A DNA stretch of 64,000 nucleotides from contig NZ_FCOY01000007.1 of NCBI RefSeq assembly GCF_900018785.1, forward strand, positions 1,164,632-1,228,631, read 5' to 3'. Both the position numbers and the translations under genes were made by a program. Position 1 is the stretch's first letter; the number at the start of each line of letters is the position of its first letter. The DNA comes from Xanthomonas massiliensis (lineage in GTDB: Bacteria; Pseudomonadota; Gammaproteobacteria; Xanthomonadales; Xanthomonadaceae). Positions 1 to 9,315 of the stretch are shown here, piece after piece. Below the pieces are notes generated by a model. The model saw nothing but the letters and a program-made list of their open reading frames with translations. It was not told where the DNA came from and made no database searches.

Positions 1-308
1 ATCCAGCCCTCGACCACGCCGTCGGCGGCGCCGGCCTCGCCCTCCACCTGCCAATGCGAGGGATCGGTGTCCTGCAGCCGCGCCTCGAGCAGGTCGCGGA
101 TCTCGCCCTTGCCCTCGGCGGTGACGATGTTCCAGCTGAACAGCACCAGGTCGCGCCAGTGGCAGTCCTCGGCGAAGCAGGCCAGGGCGGCGTCGATGTC
201 GCGCCGCGCCAGCGCGTCGGCGAAGCCGGCCAGCCAGTGGCGCAGGGTGTCGGTCGGCGCGTCGCTGCGGGCGACGCTGGCGGAGAGGGTTTCTTCGGTG
301 ACGGCCAT
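1..308 (-). CDS. Flavin-containing monooxygenase, N-terminal part (cut by window edge)
   Basis: Only the first 102 codons are present; the gene continues off the left end. The visible part is an NTF2/SnoaL-like domain with the motif FAEDCHWRDLVLFSWNI (residues about 43-59) followed by TAEGKGEIRDLL. That layout, SnoaL-like domain first and FAD/NAD(P) domains after, is typical of a group of flavin-dependent monooxygenases annotated as FMO or steroid-type Baeyer-Villiger oxygenases. The FAD-binding GxGxxG is not in view, so the oxygenase call rests on the N-terminal domain alone. It lies 146 bases downstream of the aldehyde dehydrogenase on the same strand, with a strong hairpin between them, so it may be partly co-transcribed with it and act on related alcohol or ketone catabolism (inference). 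Confidence 0.7.
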   Translation of the reverse strand, partial: MAVTEETLSASVARSDAPTDTLRHWLAGFADALARRDIDAALACFAEDCHWRDLVLFSWNIVTAEGKGEIRDLLEARLQDTDPSHWQVEGEAGAADGVVEGW

Positions 309-415
309 GCGGTGTTTCCTCGCTGCAAGCTTGCGGATGGGGAGGGCGGGCAGCGGCGATCGAGCCGCCTGCCTGCCGGGCACCGACGCGTCCTGGGGGA
401 GGGAGGTGCGCCCGG

Positions 416-440
416 GCCCCGCCGCCGACCGCGGCGGGGC
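416..440 (-). terminator. Stem-loop after the aldehyde dehydrogenase
   Basis: A perfect 10-bp inverted repeat (416-425 and 431-440) with a 5-base loop lies 15 bases past the aldehyde dehydrogenase stop codon. It has no T-run, so it may be an attenuator or mRNA-stabilising hairpin rather than a full intrinsic terminator. Confidence 0.4.
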
Positions 441-454
441 GACCGTGGCCGGCG

Positions 455-1984
<1,530 letters not shown>

Positions 1985-2027
1985 GGCGGGATGTCTCCGG
2001 GGTGAAGGGATCGTGTCCCCTGGCATC

Positions 2028-2044
2028 CGCAAGGGCGATGCCAG
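2028..2044 (-). promoter_or_regulatory. Sigma-54 (-24/-12) promoter for the aldehyde dehydrogenase
   Basis: Read on the minus strand this is CTGGCATCGCCCTTGCG, which fits the sigma-54 consensus TGGCAC-N5-TTGC with one mismatch and the required GG/GC spacing. Transcription would begin near 2016, leaving a leader of about 32 bases before the ATG at 1984. The divergent gene encodes a sigma-54 activator, which supports the call. Confidence 0.75.
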
Positions 2045-2184
2045 ATCCGGGCTGTTGCGCCGCGTCAGCCGACGCCGCCGCGCCGGGGCTCGCCCCGGGC
2101 GCCGGATGTGCTGCGGCGCGCAACGTCTGGTCGTTGCAAGCGCCGCGCAGGTGTGCTGTCTATCGGGACACCCCCTGCAACAGC

Positions 2185-2201
2185 TGTCGCAGATTGCGAC
2201 A
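2185..2201. promoter_or_regulatory. Palindromic probable activator-binding site
   Basis: TGTCGCA-GAT-TGCGACA is a perfect 7-bp inverted repeat with a 3-base spacer. It sits about 140-175 bases upstream of the -24/-12 promoter, where enhancer sites of sigma-54 activators usually lie, and just ahead of the activator's own ribosome-binding site. It resembles upstream sites of AcoR-type regulators; binding is inferred. Only one clear copy is seen. Confidence 0.55.
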
Positions 2202-2214
2202 CAGGAGCCCTCCG

Positions 2215-4110
2215 ATGGCCCAGCCGTCACTGCCCCTGCGCATGGACCGGGCACGGCGCGCGTTCTTCGAGCGCGGCGCGTTGCCCGTGGGCGACATTCC
2301 CGAGATCGTGCTGCAGTCCTGGCGCCGCTGCCGCCACCAGGGCGTGCCGCTGGACACCGCCACGGAACTGGAACCGCTGCCCGCCACGCGCCTGCGCGAG
2401 ATGCGCGAGCGCCACGAGCGGCTGTGGCGCCTGGCGCGCCCGGAACTGGACGCGCTGGCCCCGGCCACCGCCGCGGCCGGCAGCATCGTGCTGCTCACCG
2501 ACGCGGAGGGCTGGGTGCTCGACGCCGAGGGCAATCCCGCCTTCCTGGACAAGGCCGGGCGGGTGGCGCTGATGCCCGGCGTGTGCTGGAACGAGGCGCG
2601 CGTGGGCACCAATGCGATCGGCACCGCGATCGTGGAGGGCCGCACGGTGGAGGTGCGCGGCGGCGAGCACTACTCGGCCCCGCACGGCATCCTCAGCTGC
2701 GCGGCCACGCCGATCTTCGATCCGTACGGGCGGCTGGCCGGCGTGCTGGACATCTCCGGCGAGGCCGGCGCCCCGCACCGCCACGCGCCCGGGCTGGCCA
2801 AGATGGCGGTGGCCGGCATCGAGCACCGCTGGTTCGACGAGGGCATCCCCGGCTGCGAGCTGCTGCGCCTGCACCACGACCCGGCCCTGCTCGGCACCGC
2901 GCGCGAGGGCCTGCTGGCATTCCGCGACGGTCGCCTGGTGGCGGCCAACCGCATCGGCCTGAAGCTGTTCGGCCTGGACCGCGCCGAGCTCGGCCGCGCC
3001 CCCTACGAGGCCCTGTTCGACGCGCCGCTGGCGCGGTTGCGCGACGAGGGCGTGCTGCAGGACCGGCAGGGGCGGGTACTGTTCGGCCACGTGGATGCCG
3101 CCCGCGACGCGGTGTCGATCCGCATCCGTCCTTCCGGCCCGGGACGGCCCGGGACGGCGGCCCGCGCCATGCCCGCCGCCGGCACCGGCGAGGCGCACGC
3201 CCCGCGCCTGGACCCGCTGCGCCAGGGCCTGCTCGAACGCGCCCGGCGCGTGCTCGATGCCGGCCTGCCGGTGCTGGTGCAGGGCGCGACCGGGACCGGC
3301 AAGGAAGTGTTCGCGCATGCCCTGCACCGGTGTTGCGCCCGTGCCGCCAAGCCATTCGTCGCGGTCAACTGCGCCGCCCTGCCGGAAGGCCTGATCGAGG
3401 CCGAGCTGTTCGGCTACGAGGAAGGCGCCTTCACCGGTGCGCGGCGCCAGGGCAGCGCCGGCCTGCTGCGCCAGGCCGAGGGCGGCGTGCTGTTCCTGGA
3501 CGAGATCGGCGACATGCCGCTGGCGCTGCAGCCGCGCCTGCTGCGCGTGCTGCAGGAACGCGAACTGGTGCCGCTCGGCGGCGGCAAGCCGGTGAAGCTG
3601 GATTTCGCCCTGGTCTGCGCCACCCATCGCGACCTGGACGGCGCCATTGCCGAGGGCCGCTTCCGCGCCGACCTGTACTACCGCATCGCCCACCACGTCG
3701 CCCGCCTGCCGTCGCTGCGCGAGCAGCCCGACCGTGCCGCGCTGGTGCACCAGCTCTGGGACCGGGCAGGGCAGGGCCGGCGCCTGCGCGAGGACACCCT
3801 CGCGGCGCTGGCCGCCTACGACTGGCCCGGCAACCTGCGCCAGCTCGATGCCTGCCTGCGCACCCTGGTGGCACTGAGCGAACCCGGCGACGTCCTCGGC
3901 CCCGACGCCCTGCCGGAATACGTGCACCATGCGGTCCCGGCCGCCGCCGGGACTCCCGCGACCCCGCCGGCCGGCGACCTGCAGTCGCTGACGAAAGCCG
4001 CCATGCGCCAGGCGCTGGACGCCTGCAACGGCAACGTCAGCCGCGCCGCCCGCCGCCTGGGCATCAGCCGCAGCACCCTGTACCGGCGATTGGGTACCGA
4101 CGGGCGTTGA
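2215..4110 (+). CDS. AcoR-like sigma-54-dependent transcriptional activator
   Basis: A 631-residue three-part regulator. Residues about 60-220 form a GAF-type sensor domain ([32 protein letters not shown]). A PAS-like segment follows (about 225-300). The AAA+ domain has Walker A GATGTGKE at 357-364, the sigma-54 contact loop GAFTGA at 404-409, and Walker [11 protein letters not shown] at 423-432. A Fis-type helix-turn-helix ends the protein ([22 protein letters not shown]). I chose ATG 2215 because AGGAG at 2203-2207 is 7 bases upstream and homologues start [21 protein letters not shown]; the frame is open further upstream. It is divergent from the aldehyde dehydrogenase, the usual partner of this regulator type in acetoin, ethanol or aldehyde catabolism. 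The AAA+ stretch between Walker B and the HTH looks short (about 90 residues shorter than NtrC-like proteins elsewhere), as is common in AcoR. Confidence 0.92.
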   Translation: MAQPSLPLRMDRARRAFFERGALPVGDIPEIVLQSWRRCRHQGVPLDTATELEPLPATRLREMRERHERLWRLARPELDALAPATAAAGSIVLLTDAEGWVLDAEGNPAFLDKAGRVALMPGVCWNEARVGTNAIGTAIVEGRTVEVRGGEHYSAPHGILSCAATPIFDPYGRLAGVLDISGEAGAPHRHAPGLAKMAVAGIEHRWFDEGIPGCELLRLHHDPALLGTAREGLLAFRDGRLVAANRIGLKLFGLDRAELGRAPYEALFDAPLARLRDEGVLQDRQGRVLFGHVDAARDAVSIRIRPSGPGRPGTAARAMPAAGTGEAHAPRLDPLRQGLLERARRVLDAGLPVLVQGATGTGKEVFAHALHRCCARAAKPFVAVNCAALPEGLIEAELFGYEEGAFTGARRQGSAGLLRQAEGGVLFLDEIGDMPLALQPRLLRVLQERELVPLGGGKPVKLDFALVCATHRDLDGAIAEGRFRADLYYRIAHHVARLPSLREQPDRAALVHQLWDRAGQGRRLREDTLAALAAYDWPGNLRQLDACLRTLVALSEPGDVLGPDALPEYVHHAVPAAAGTPATPPAGDLQSLTKAAMRQALDACNGNVSRAARRLGISRSTLYRRLGTDGR

Positions 4111-4444
4111 CCCGCGACCGGTCGCGCGCACGCGGCCGGGCGCGATGGCCGGGCAACGAAGGGCCCGACCCGACGCGGGCGCAGGCCTGCGCGACATCCC
4201 GAGGAACGGCATCCGGAGCGGGCCGCCCACGACCGGTTCGAGGAAGCCCGGTGCCCGCCGCCAGTAACGCCGCGCGCATGAAAGGCCGTGGGCCGGACGG
4301 CCGGCAGCAGGTCCATCAGCGCATTGGTCTGAGAGTCGTCGTCGTCCCTCCTGTCGCGGAATCAAAGACTCCGCCGGTTGCAGCTCCGGATCCCCGCACG
4401 AATGCCCGTGCCACGCCTTGGGACCGGGAAAACCCAGGAAAAGG
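4111..4444. other. Gene-free interval
   Basis: This 334-base stretch between the activator and a convergent small membrane-protein gene holds no coding sequence I can support. A 14-bp palindrome at 4113-4126, directly after the activator stop, may act in termination but has no loop or T-run. Confidence 0.5.
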
Positions 4445-4753
4445 CTATCCCAATGCCCACACCAAGCAGATGACCAGCGACGCGATACAGATGCCGACAG
4501 GCACCAGGCGCCTGAAGCGCATGCCATAGCCACGGCCGTTGCGTACCAGCAGGGCCCCGAGTGCCGCCAGCGGGAGCGACAGCGCCAGATTGAAAACGAA
4601 CACGGACAGGAACACCAAGGCGGCCCATCCCATCCATTCCCATCGGCTATCCGCGCCGATGTGTACGTGAAGGACGGTCACGACCATCTGCAGCAACAGG
4701 AAGGCCCAGGCCAGCACCCAGAATTTGTCCACCCTCATCTTGTCCACCCTCAT
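4445..4753 (-). CDS. Small hypothetical membrane protein
   Basis: A 102-residue protein with three probable membrane segments: FWVLAWAFLLLQMVVTVLHV (about 11-30), the WMGWAALVFLSVFVFNLALSL stretch with PLAALGALLV (about 40-70), and VPVGICIASLVICLVWALG at the C-terminus (about 84-102). I do not recognise a family. The start is ambiguous: a perfect 15-bp tandem duplication (4725-4754) repeats the start region, so ATG codons occur at 4753 and 4738, both in frame. GAGGG lies about 9 bases before the first. It is followed on the same strand, 59 bases away, by no other gene, and is preceded by another small membrane protein. Confidence 0.6.
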   Translation of the reverse strand: MRVDKMRVDKFWVLAWAFLLLQMVVTVLHVHIGADSRWEWMGWAALVFLSVFVFNLALSLPLAALGALLVRNGRGYGMRFRRLVPVGICIASLVICLVWALG

Positions 4754-4754
4754 C
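4725..4754. repeat. 15-bp perfect tandem duplication at a start codon
   Basis: The unit TTGTCCACCCTCATC occurs at 4725-4739 and again at 4740-4754. On the minus strand each copy carries an in-frame ATG of the small membrane-protein gene, so the gene begins MRVDKMRVDK. Confidence 0.9.
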
Positions 4755-4812
4755 CAGCTAACACCCTCGCCGGTTCGGTCATCGACACGTGCTTGCCGGT
4801 GGCCGACGCCGG

Positions 4813-5238
4813 TCAAGTCGTGCCGGGAAGCGAGTCCGGCCGGGACGGACGATCGGGGCCCTCGCATGCCAGGCGCCAGGCGCGGCCCAGGAGGATCGCG
4901 AGGTACTGGCCGAGGTGGCCGCTGTATTCGCCGAGGGTACGTCCGGCCAGCCGGCGCGCGGCTCCCGGCAGCCCCCGGGAAGTGATCCGGTCGGTGGCCG
5001 CAAGCGCCGGCACCAGGCGACTCCAAGCGTTGATCGCCGCGGGCCCGAGGACGCCCGAGACGAACGAAATCGTCTGCGCGCCCACCAGCAGCAGCAGTGC
5101 GTCCAGGCCTATCGCGTCGAGGAAGGGAACCAGCAGGCGCAGCTCCGGATGGGTCGCCAGCGCGAATAACAGGAGCGCGCCGACAATGCCGCCGACGCGC
5201 CGCCAGAACTTTCGGCTCTTCCAGAAGGGAGGTGTCAT
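4813..5238 (-). CDS. Hypothetical protein with hydrophobic N-terminal half
   Basis: A 141-residue protein beginning MTPPFWKSRKFWRR, a positively charged start followed by two hydrophobic stretches (VGGIVGALLLFALATH, about 15-30, and LLVPFLDAIGLDALLLLVG, about 35-53). The rest is Arg- and Gly-rich. It is likely a membrane protein, and I do not recognise the family. I chose ATG 5238 because it has AAGGAT about 8 bases upstream and the sequence upstream overlaps the next gene's opposite frame. It precedes the other small membrane-protein gene on the same strand by 59 bases. Confidence 0.5.
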   Translation of the reverse strand: MTPPFWKSRKFWRRVGGIVGALLLFALATHPELRLLVPFLDAIGLDALLLLVGAQTISFVSGVLGPAAINAWSRLVPALAATDRITSRGLPGAARRLAGRTLGEYSGHLGQYLAILLGRAWRLACEGPDRPSRPDSLPGTT

Positions 5239-5353
5239 CTCGGTGGATCCTTGCGTCAGGTGGGGCGTTCCGTGGACAGGCTGCCAGGCCGGCGCATCCG
5301 GCCGCCGGGACCACCGCCACGACGCGGCATCGGCCTGGACGATGGGTTGGGGC

Positions 5354-5722
5354 TCACGCCTGGAAAGGCAATCCCACGCATTCCAGCTCGAACACGTGGT
5401 TGTCGAAATCCATGAAATACAGGGCGGTATCGTTGCGGGCCATTTGGCAGCGGTGGCCCAGCCGGGCGAGCTTGTCCGCGAAATGGGCCAACTGCTCCTT
5501 CGAAACCCTGAAAGCGATGTGGTCGCCGAGAAGCGGCCGATCCACGCTCGCTTCAGGAAGAACCAGCCAGGTGGAACCCAGCTGGACATAGGTCTCGTCA
5601 TGGCCTTCCTCGTCCCTGTGCCGGCAGATCCTCGCGCCGAAGACGGAATGGAAGAATTCCGCGGTCCTGTCGGGATTACTGACGACCAGGGCGATATGGC
5701 TGAGGGGACCGAGCATGTCCAT
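5354..5722 (-). CDS. VOC-family protein related to FosX/FosA (glyoxalase fold)
   Basis: A 122-residue protein of the vicinal-oxygen-chelate superfamily. It begins LSHIALVVSNPDRTAEFF (first metal-ligand His), has GDHIAFRVSKEQL in the middle (second His) and ALYFMDFDNHVFELECVGL near the end (Glu ligand). The segment FDFDNHxFEL and the order of motifs are closest to FosX/FosA fosfomycin-modifying enzymes. Fosfomycin resistance is therefore possible, but many chromosomal VOC proteins with this pattern have other or unknown substrates. It lies 64 bases downstream of the ATP-dependent ligase-like gene on the same strand. ATG 5722 is the first start; ATG 5716 is an alternative. Confidence 0.8.
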   Translation of the reverse strand: MDMLGPLSHIALVVSNPDRTAEFFHSVFGARICRHRDEEGHDETYVQLGSTWLVLPEASVDRPLLGDHIAFRVSKEQLAHFADKLARLGHRCQMARNDTALYFMDFDNHVFELECVGLPFQA

Positions 5723-5786
5723 GGGATCACCGCATCGTTGGTGGTACTGCCTGAATCAGGCGACTGTCTACGCCGTGGACTGCACT

Positions 5787-6515
5787 CTAGCGTAATCGGC
5801 CCACGTCAGCCTCCGGCGCGAATTGTTGGCGATCCGCCGGCAACGTCGCGGCGGTTGGCACCAGATCCGCGAAATAAAACCCATCGCGTTCCACGACCTC
5901 GCCCACAACGGCATCAAGCGGCTCCCGGAACATCGGCCCGGCCAGAACACATGTGTGGAATTCGCCGTTTTCACCGCAAGGATCCACCCCCGCGGGCAGC
6001 TCGTCGACAAAGGCGTGATCGAACACCCGTCCAGCAAACGAGGGAGAAAGTTGCTTTGGATCGACACACGTGACGACAGCGACCACGCCCGCATCGATTA
6101 TGCGCCGTGCAAGTGTCCCGGTAGGCTCGCGCCAGTTGGGGAAGAGGGGTTGAAGGCCAGAGCCTTCAAGCTGCTTGATGCGATAGTTGCGGATGTCCTC
6201 CAGAAACAGGTCGCCAAAGGCAATATGCGTTGCGCCACAAGCAAGCCCATGTCTGAAGGCGGCACGCATTTCGCGCTCGTACACTTCATTGGAGCAAGGC
6301 CAGGGCAGCGGGACGACGCGCAGGGAGAGCCCGATAGCGCGGGCCTGCGCCTCGACCAGAGCCAGACGGGTCGAATGCATCGCCACTCGCTCGTGGACGA
6401 TATTGACGCTCGTCAGCAGACCGACGAGCTCCACGTCCGGGTTTTCCCGGAGCGTGTGCAACGCCCAGGCACAGTCTTTACCCGAACTCCAGGATAGCAG
6501 TACGCGCTGTTTCAT
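5787..6515 (-). CDS. Adenine nucleotide alpha-hydrolase family ATPase (diphthine-ammonia-ligase-like, DUF71)
   Basis: A 242-residue protein starting MKQRVLLSWSSGKDCAWALH, in which SWSSGKD is the PP-loop (SGGxD-type) ATP-pyrophosphatase motif. Downstream are VGLLTSVN, the substrate-side segment GATHIAFGDLFLEDIRNYR and GENGEFHTCVLAGPMF, which are diagnostic of the MJ0570/DUF71 family. Eukaryotic members amidate diphthine; bacterial members lack EF2 diphthamide and their role is unknown. ATG 6515 fits homologues. It lies next to a broken gene and a VOC protein in an accessory stretch. Confidence 0.85.
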   Translation of the reverse strand: MKQRVLLSWSSGKDCAWALHTLRENPDVELVGLLTSVNIVHERVAMHSTRLALVEAQARAIGLSLRVVPLPWPCSNEVYEREMRAAFRHGLACGATHIAFGDLFLEDIRNYRIKQLEGSGLQPLFPNWREPTGTLARRIIDAGVVAVVTCVDPKQLSPSFAGRVFDHAFVDELPAGVDPCGENGEFHTCVLAGPMFREPLDAVVGEVVERDGFYFADLVPTAATLPADRQQFAPEADVGRLR

Positions 6516-6549
6516 CTGCTCGGGATTTTCCTCTGCCGGTCGACGTGGC

Positions 6550-7322
6550 TCAAATGCATGGCCAGTGTGCAGCGACATCCGCCCAATAGGCCATCGCGGT
6601 GCTTCCTGCCGCCTCGTTCGCAACCCCATGGCCGTCGCCGACGACCGAGTGGCGAAGCGATCGGCAGCGAGCCACTGCCGCATGGAGGCAGCGAATGCAC
6701 GAGTCGCGGTCGTAGGCGGCGAGGGTCGCCTGGAGTTGCGCGGCACGGGACGGGGCCGCGGTCTCTACGTGGCGCACACCTGCCGGCTGCGCCCCCGCCT
6801 CCACCAGTACGAGGGCCCCAGGACGCGCACGCGCAGGAAGGCGAGGAAATCCACTGCCTCGAACAGCTCGCCCCGGCCGACCTTGAGCGTCGCGTAGCGG
6901 ATCCATACCCAGAAGCGCCCCTCGATCCAGGCCAGGTCCGGCGGCGGATAACGCGCCTCGGCCGTCCGCAGGACTTGGCTCAATCGCCCCTCACGCTCCC
7001 AGAGCACGACCGGTTCGTCCACGCGGGCGGCGGCGTCGGGCAGCGAGACGAAGCTTCAGATCGACACGGGACGGCGCGCCGCCGGCTTCGCCCTCGTGCA
7101 GATCAACAGGCGTGGTGCGCCCACACGCTCGTCGGTGAACGCGGCCACGAGCGGACCCGGCCTGGCCGCAAGACGATGATGCTCGCCCACGATGGCTGCC
7201 ACGGTGCCGGGTTCCACCTCAAGGACCCGGTGCAGGTCGCTGAACTCGTCCCTCCCTCCACCGGCGAACGCGCCGGCAGCGGCTACGCCGACGATGCGCG
7301 GATCGGCCCGCAGGTGGGGCAT
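6550..7322 (-). pseudogene. Broken nucleotidyltransferase-like gene
   Basis: Pieces of one protein are spread over different frames. The N-terminal part (frame open 7322-7056) reads ADPRIVGVAAAGAFAGGGRDEFSDLHRVLEV, the nucleotidyltransferase core with the usual DLD changed to DLH. It ends at a stop at 7056-7058. The same frame resumes as SFVSLPDAAARVDEPVVLWER and continues with WIEGRFWVWIRYATLKVGRGELFEAVDFLAFLR. A further frameshift near 6810-6830 is needed to continue as GALVLVEAGAQPAGVRHVE and then ATLAAYDRDSCIRCLHAAV. Relatives run through all these blocks in one frame, so I infer two or more indels and loss of function. The start is approximate. Confidence 0.75.
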
Positions 7323-7433
7323 GGCGCGCCCGGGAAGGGATGCATGCGAACGGCGAGTGGTGCCTGCCCTGCATATGAATCCGCGCCTCCACCCCTGATC
7401 CTCATGCGGCATCACGTTCACGGAAACGCGAAG

Positions 7434-7493
7434 TGCCGGCGCCGGAATTGAGCCGGGCCGCGAGGCAGGCTCGGCTTGCATGGATTGTCAGGC
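7434..7493 (-). other. Integron attC-like site 3
   Basis: On the minus strand the site begins with the core GCCTGAC (7493-7487), which overlaps the stop codon of the short-chain dehydrogenase gene, followed by AATCCATGCAAGCCGA and a GC-rich inverted repeat. At 60 bases the second core position holds GCCGGCA instead of GTTRRRY, so the site looks degenerate at that end. Length and layout match the other two sites. Confidence 0.6.
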
Positions 7494-8189
7494 ACCCTTG
7501 AGCTTCCAGCCGCCATCACAGTCGATGACGGTGCCCGTGATGAACGTGTTGGTCGTGACGAACATGATTGCCTGGGCAAGATCATCCGGAGTCCCGACGC
7601 GACCGACCGGTACTTTCGTGGCGAGCTGCTCGAAAAGCTTGGTTTTCTCTTGCACCGGAAGCCGCGACCACCAGGGTGTGTCTACGACACCCGGGACGAC
7701 AGCATTGACCCGGAGCGGTCGGAGCTCGGAGGCCAGAACCGGAATCATCGCCTCCAGTGCGGCATTGATCGCGGCAAGCCCGGCAGTCCCCGGTTGCATT
7801 GCTCGTGAGGAAATCGCCCCGATAAACGTAATCGATCCGGTCCCGGAGATTGCTGGCAGGCACGCTTTGGCACAGTTCACTTGTGGCCAGAACTTGCCTT
7901 CGAATCCCTTGCGCAGGTCGGCGAGATCGAGATCCCTGAAGTTGCCGGCGCCGGAAGCACCGGATGCACAGACGACCAGATGGTCAAAGGGGCCAAGTTC
8001 GGAAAAGACGGCCTGACACTGCACAAGGTTGGAGGCATCGAGGGTGACGGGAAGAGCCCCGATCGCCTGCGCATTGGAAAACTTTCCAGGGTCTCGAGAG
8101 GCGGTCACGACTTCGTGACCGCTCGCTACCGCGGCCTTGGCCGCCGCAAGGCCGATTCCCGAAGTGCCTCCGACAATGACGTACTTCAC
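7488..8189 (-). CDS. SDR-family oxidoreductase with non-canonical active site (cassette-borne)
   Basis: A 233-residue Rossmann-fold short-chain dehydrogenase. The nucleotide-binding motif GGTSGIG is at about 7-13, VTLDASN marks strand 3, and VVPGVVDTPWW follows the active site as in the family. The catalytic region reads GAISSRAMQPGTAGLAAINAALEA, so the canonical Tyr and Lys of YxxxK are absent (Asn in place of Lys). A group of SDRs with NGALEG-type motifs shares this loss. The enzyme may be catalytically different or regulatory. The start is a GTG at 8189 with GGAGG four bases upstream. Its stop codon lies inside an attC-like core, as in integron gene cassettes. Confidence 0.85.
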   Translation of the reverse strand: MKYVIVGGTSGIGLAAAKAAVASGHEVVTASRDPGKFSNAQAIGALPVTLDASNLVQCQAVFSELGPFDHLVVCASGASGAGNFRDLDLADLRKGFEGKFWPQVNCAKACLPAISGTGSITFIGAISSRAMQPGTAGLAAINAALEAMIPVLASELRPLRVNAVVPGVVDTPWWSRLPVQEKTKLFEQLATKVPVGRVGTPDDLAQAIMFVTTNTFITGTVIDCDGGWKLKGA

Positions 8190-8220
8190 GAATCCTCCGA
8201 AGGGTGCCCAAGGCCTGGGC

Positions 8221-8547
8221 TCAGCCGCACCGCGAAGTGGCATCGGCCTGGATGAGGTGCCGGGCGAGACTGGCCGAGAACCCTGCCCCCAGCCAATGTC
8301 CCGACGTGAAAAACACGACAAGGACCGATGATGCCACGGCTCCCAGGACGGGGTTTGCCCTGCAAAGCCTGGCGAACAAATTCGCCGAAGCCGATGACAA
8401 GGCGCGTAAGGCAGGCGCAATGCACAGGCCGAACCCCGCGCTGGCCGACAGCAGGAGCGGCGAGGATTGATCGCCGGAACCGACGGGGAAACGGCCAGCC
8501 GATTTGCCGAAGCAGAACCCGCCCGCTGGTCTTGACCCACACCGCTT
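8221..8547 (-). other. Open frame without a start; possible remnant ahead of the SDR gene
   Basis: Between an attC-like site and the SDR gene there is a 400-base leader. One frame is open from about 8547 to a stop at 8221-8223. Its second half is hydrophobic and protein-like (SPLLLSASAGFGLCIAPALR, then NPVLGAVASSVLVVFFTSGH), resembling a small membrane protein. No ATG or GTG with a ribosome-binding site is visible, so I treat it as a possible gene remnant. Confidence 0.25.
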
Positions 8548-8603
8548 AATGCCAGAATTAAATGGACCCGCGAATCGGCTTGGATTTCAATGGATTGTCA
8601 GGC
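8544..8603 (-). other. Integron attC-like site 2
   Basis: A 60-base site on the minus strand. It begins with core GCCTGAC (8603-8597), which overlaps the stop codon of the DUF2185-like gene, and ends with ATTAAGC (8550-8544), one base from GTTRRRY. The penultimate segment TTTAATTCTGGC corresponds to the conserved L' box of Xanthomonas-type attC sites. The imperfect inverted repeat between cores is as expected. Confidence 0.7.
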
Positions 8604-9233
8604 GCTTTCTCGTGCGAACTCGTTTTCACGGTCATTCCATATCCAGCTACAGAGGCCCGGCTCATCCATCACCGAGTCCAGTACTTGATATTGCGCGATA
8701 ATTGCGCCGCACGATACTTCTTGCAGTTCGTCGGTCAGCGACGCTCCTTTTTCGAGGATGCGCCAACCACTATCGGCGTCGCCTTTTTGCGAAACACGAA
8801 CCAGCCTGTGAGGCCAGGCTGCATCTTGGACAATGCCTGCACTGACCAGGCATGTTTTACTGTAAGGAAGAACATACTCGTCGGGCAGCGTCACCGAAAT
8901 GACGTGCTCTGGACGTATTGAGAGGATTGCACCGTTTAGCGAGGGAAAGAGGACAAGACTGTTGTCGATCTCCACCTTGTAGCCGCCATTTCCCACCTCC
9001 GTAACCGTCACCCATGGTCTTTCCGCGCTAATGGGGCCTGAGCTCGCGGTAGCCTCTAGAATGATTTTTGCAGTATCGCCGACCCGAAGAGAGCGGCGCT
9101 GGTCCGACCTGGGAATCGAGAAGCTTCTTGGATTCTCATCCCGCAACTTTTCTGCGTTGCCGATGACGTAATCCTGTCTGGATAATCCTCCCCGTGCTTT
9201 GAGGCCTGCCATTGCCTTTCGGAACCAATTCAC
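8598..9233 (-). CDS. Hypothetical protein with DUF2185/Imm33-like C-terminal domain (cassette-borne)
   Basis: A 211-residue protein. The central part (about 75-125) reads AERPWVTVTEVGNGGYKVEIDN and SIRPEHVISV, like DUF2314/YegJ-type segments. The C-terminal half has CLVSAGIVQDAAWPHRLVRV and DSGWRILEKG, matching the DUF2185 (Imm33) pattern found in immunity-type proteins. No toxin partner is adjacent. Base composition is visibly poorer in GC than the surrounding chromosome. The stop codon overlaps an attC-like core, so I read it as an integron cassette gene. Function unknown. Confidence 0.7.
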   Translation of the reverse strand: MNWFRKAMAGLKARGGLSRQDYVIGNAEKLRDENPRSFSIPRSDQRRSLRVGDTAKIILEATASSGPISAERPWVTVTEVGNGGYKVEIDNSLVLFPSLNGAILSIRPEHVISVTLPDEYVLPYSKTCLVSAGIVQDAAWPHRLVRVSQKGDADSGWRILEKGASLTDELQEVSCGAIIAQYQVLDSVMDEPGLCSWIWNDRENEFARESA

Positions 9234-9251
9234 CGATATCTCTCCTGGCGC

Positions 9252-9311
9252 ACTTGGCGAGCAAACTAAGCCGACCCGCCAAGCGGGTTCGGCTTGAATG
9301 CATTGTTAGGC
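9252..9311 (-). other. Integron attC-like site 1
   Basis: A 60-base site on the minus strand that starts with GCCTAAC (9311-9305), a perfect RYYYAAC core, followed by AATGCATTCAAGCCGA and a strong inverted repeat (AAGCCGAACCCGC pairing with GCGGGTCGGCTT). The far core position reads GCCAAGT, which is degenerate. Sequence and spacing are those of Xanthomonas-type chromosomal integron attC sites. Confidence 0.75.
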
Positions 9312-9315
9312 CGCG

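Noticed and set aside
2227-4533. A 768-codon minus-strand frame opposite the sigma-54 activator
   Set aside because: It is the antisense shadow of a well supported gene, rich in Gly, Ala, Arg and Gln, and has no domain.
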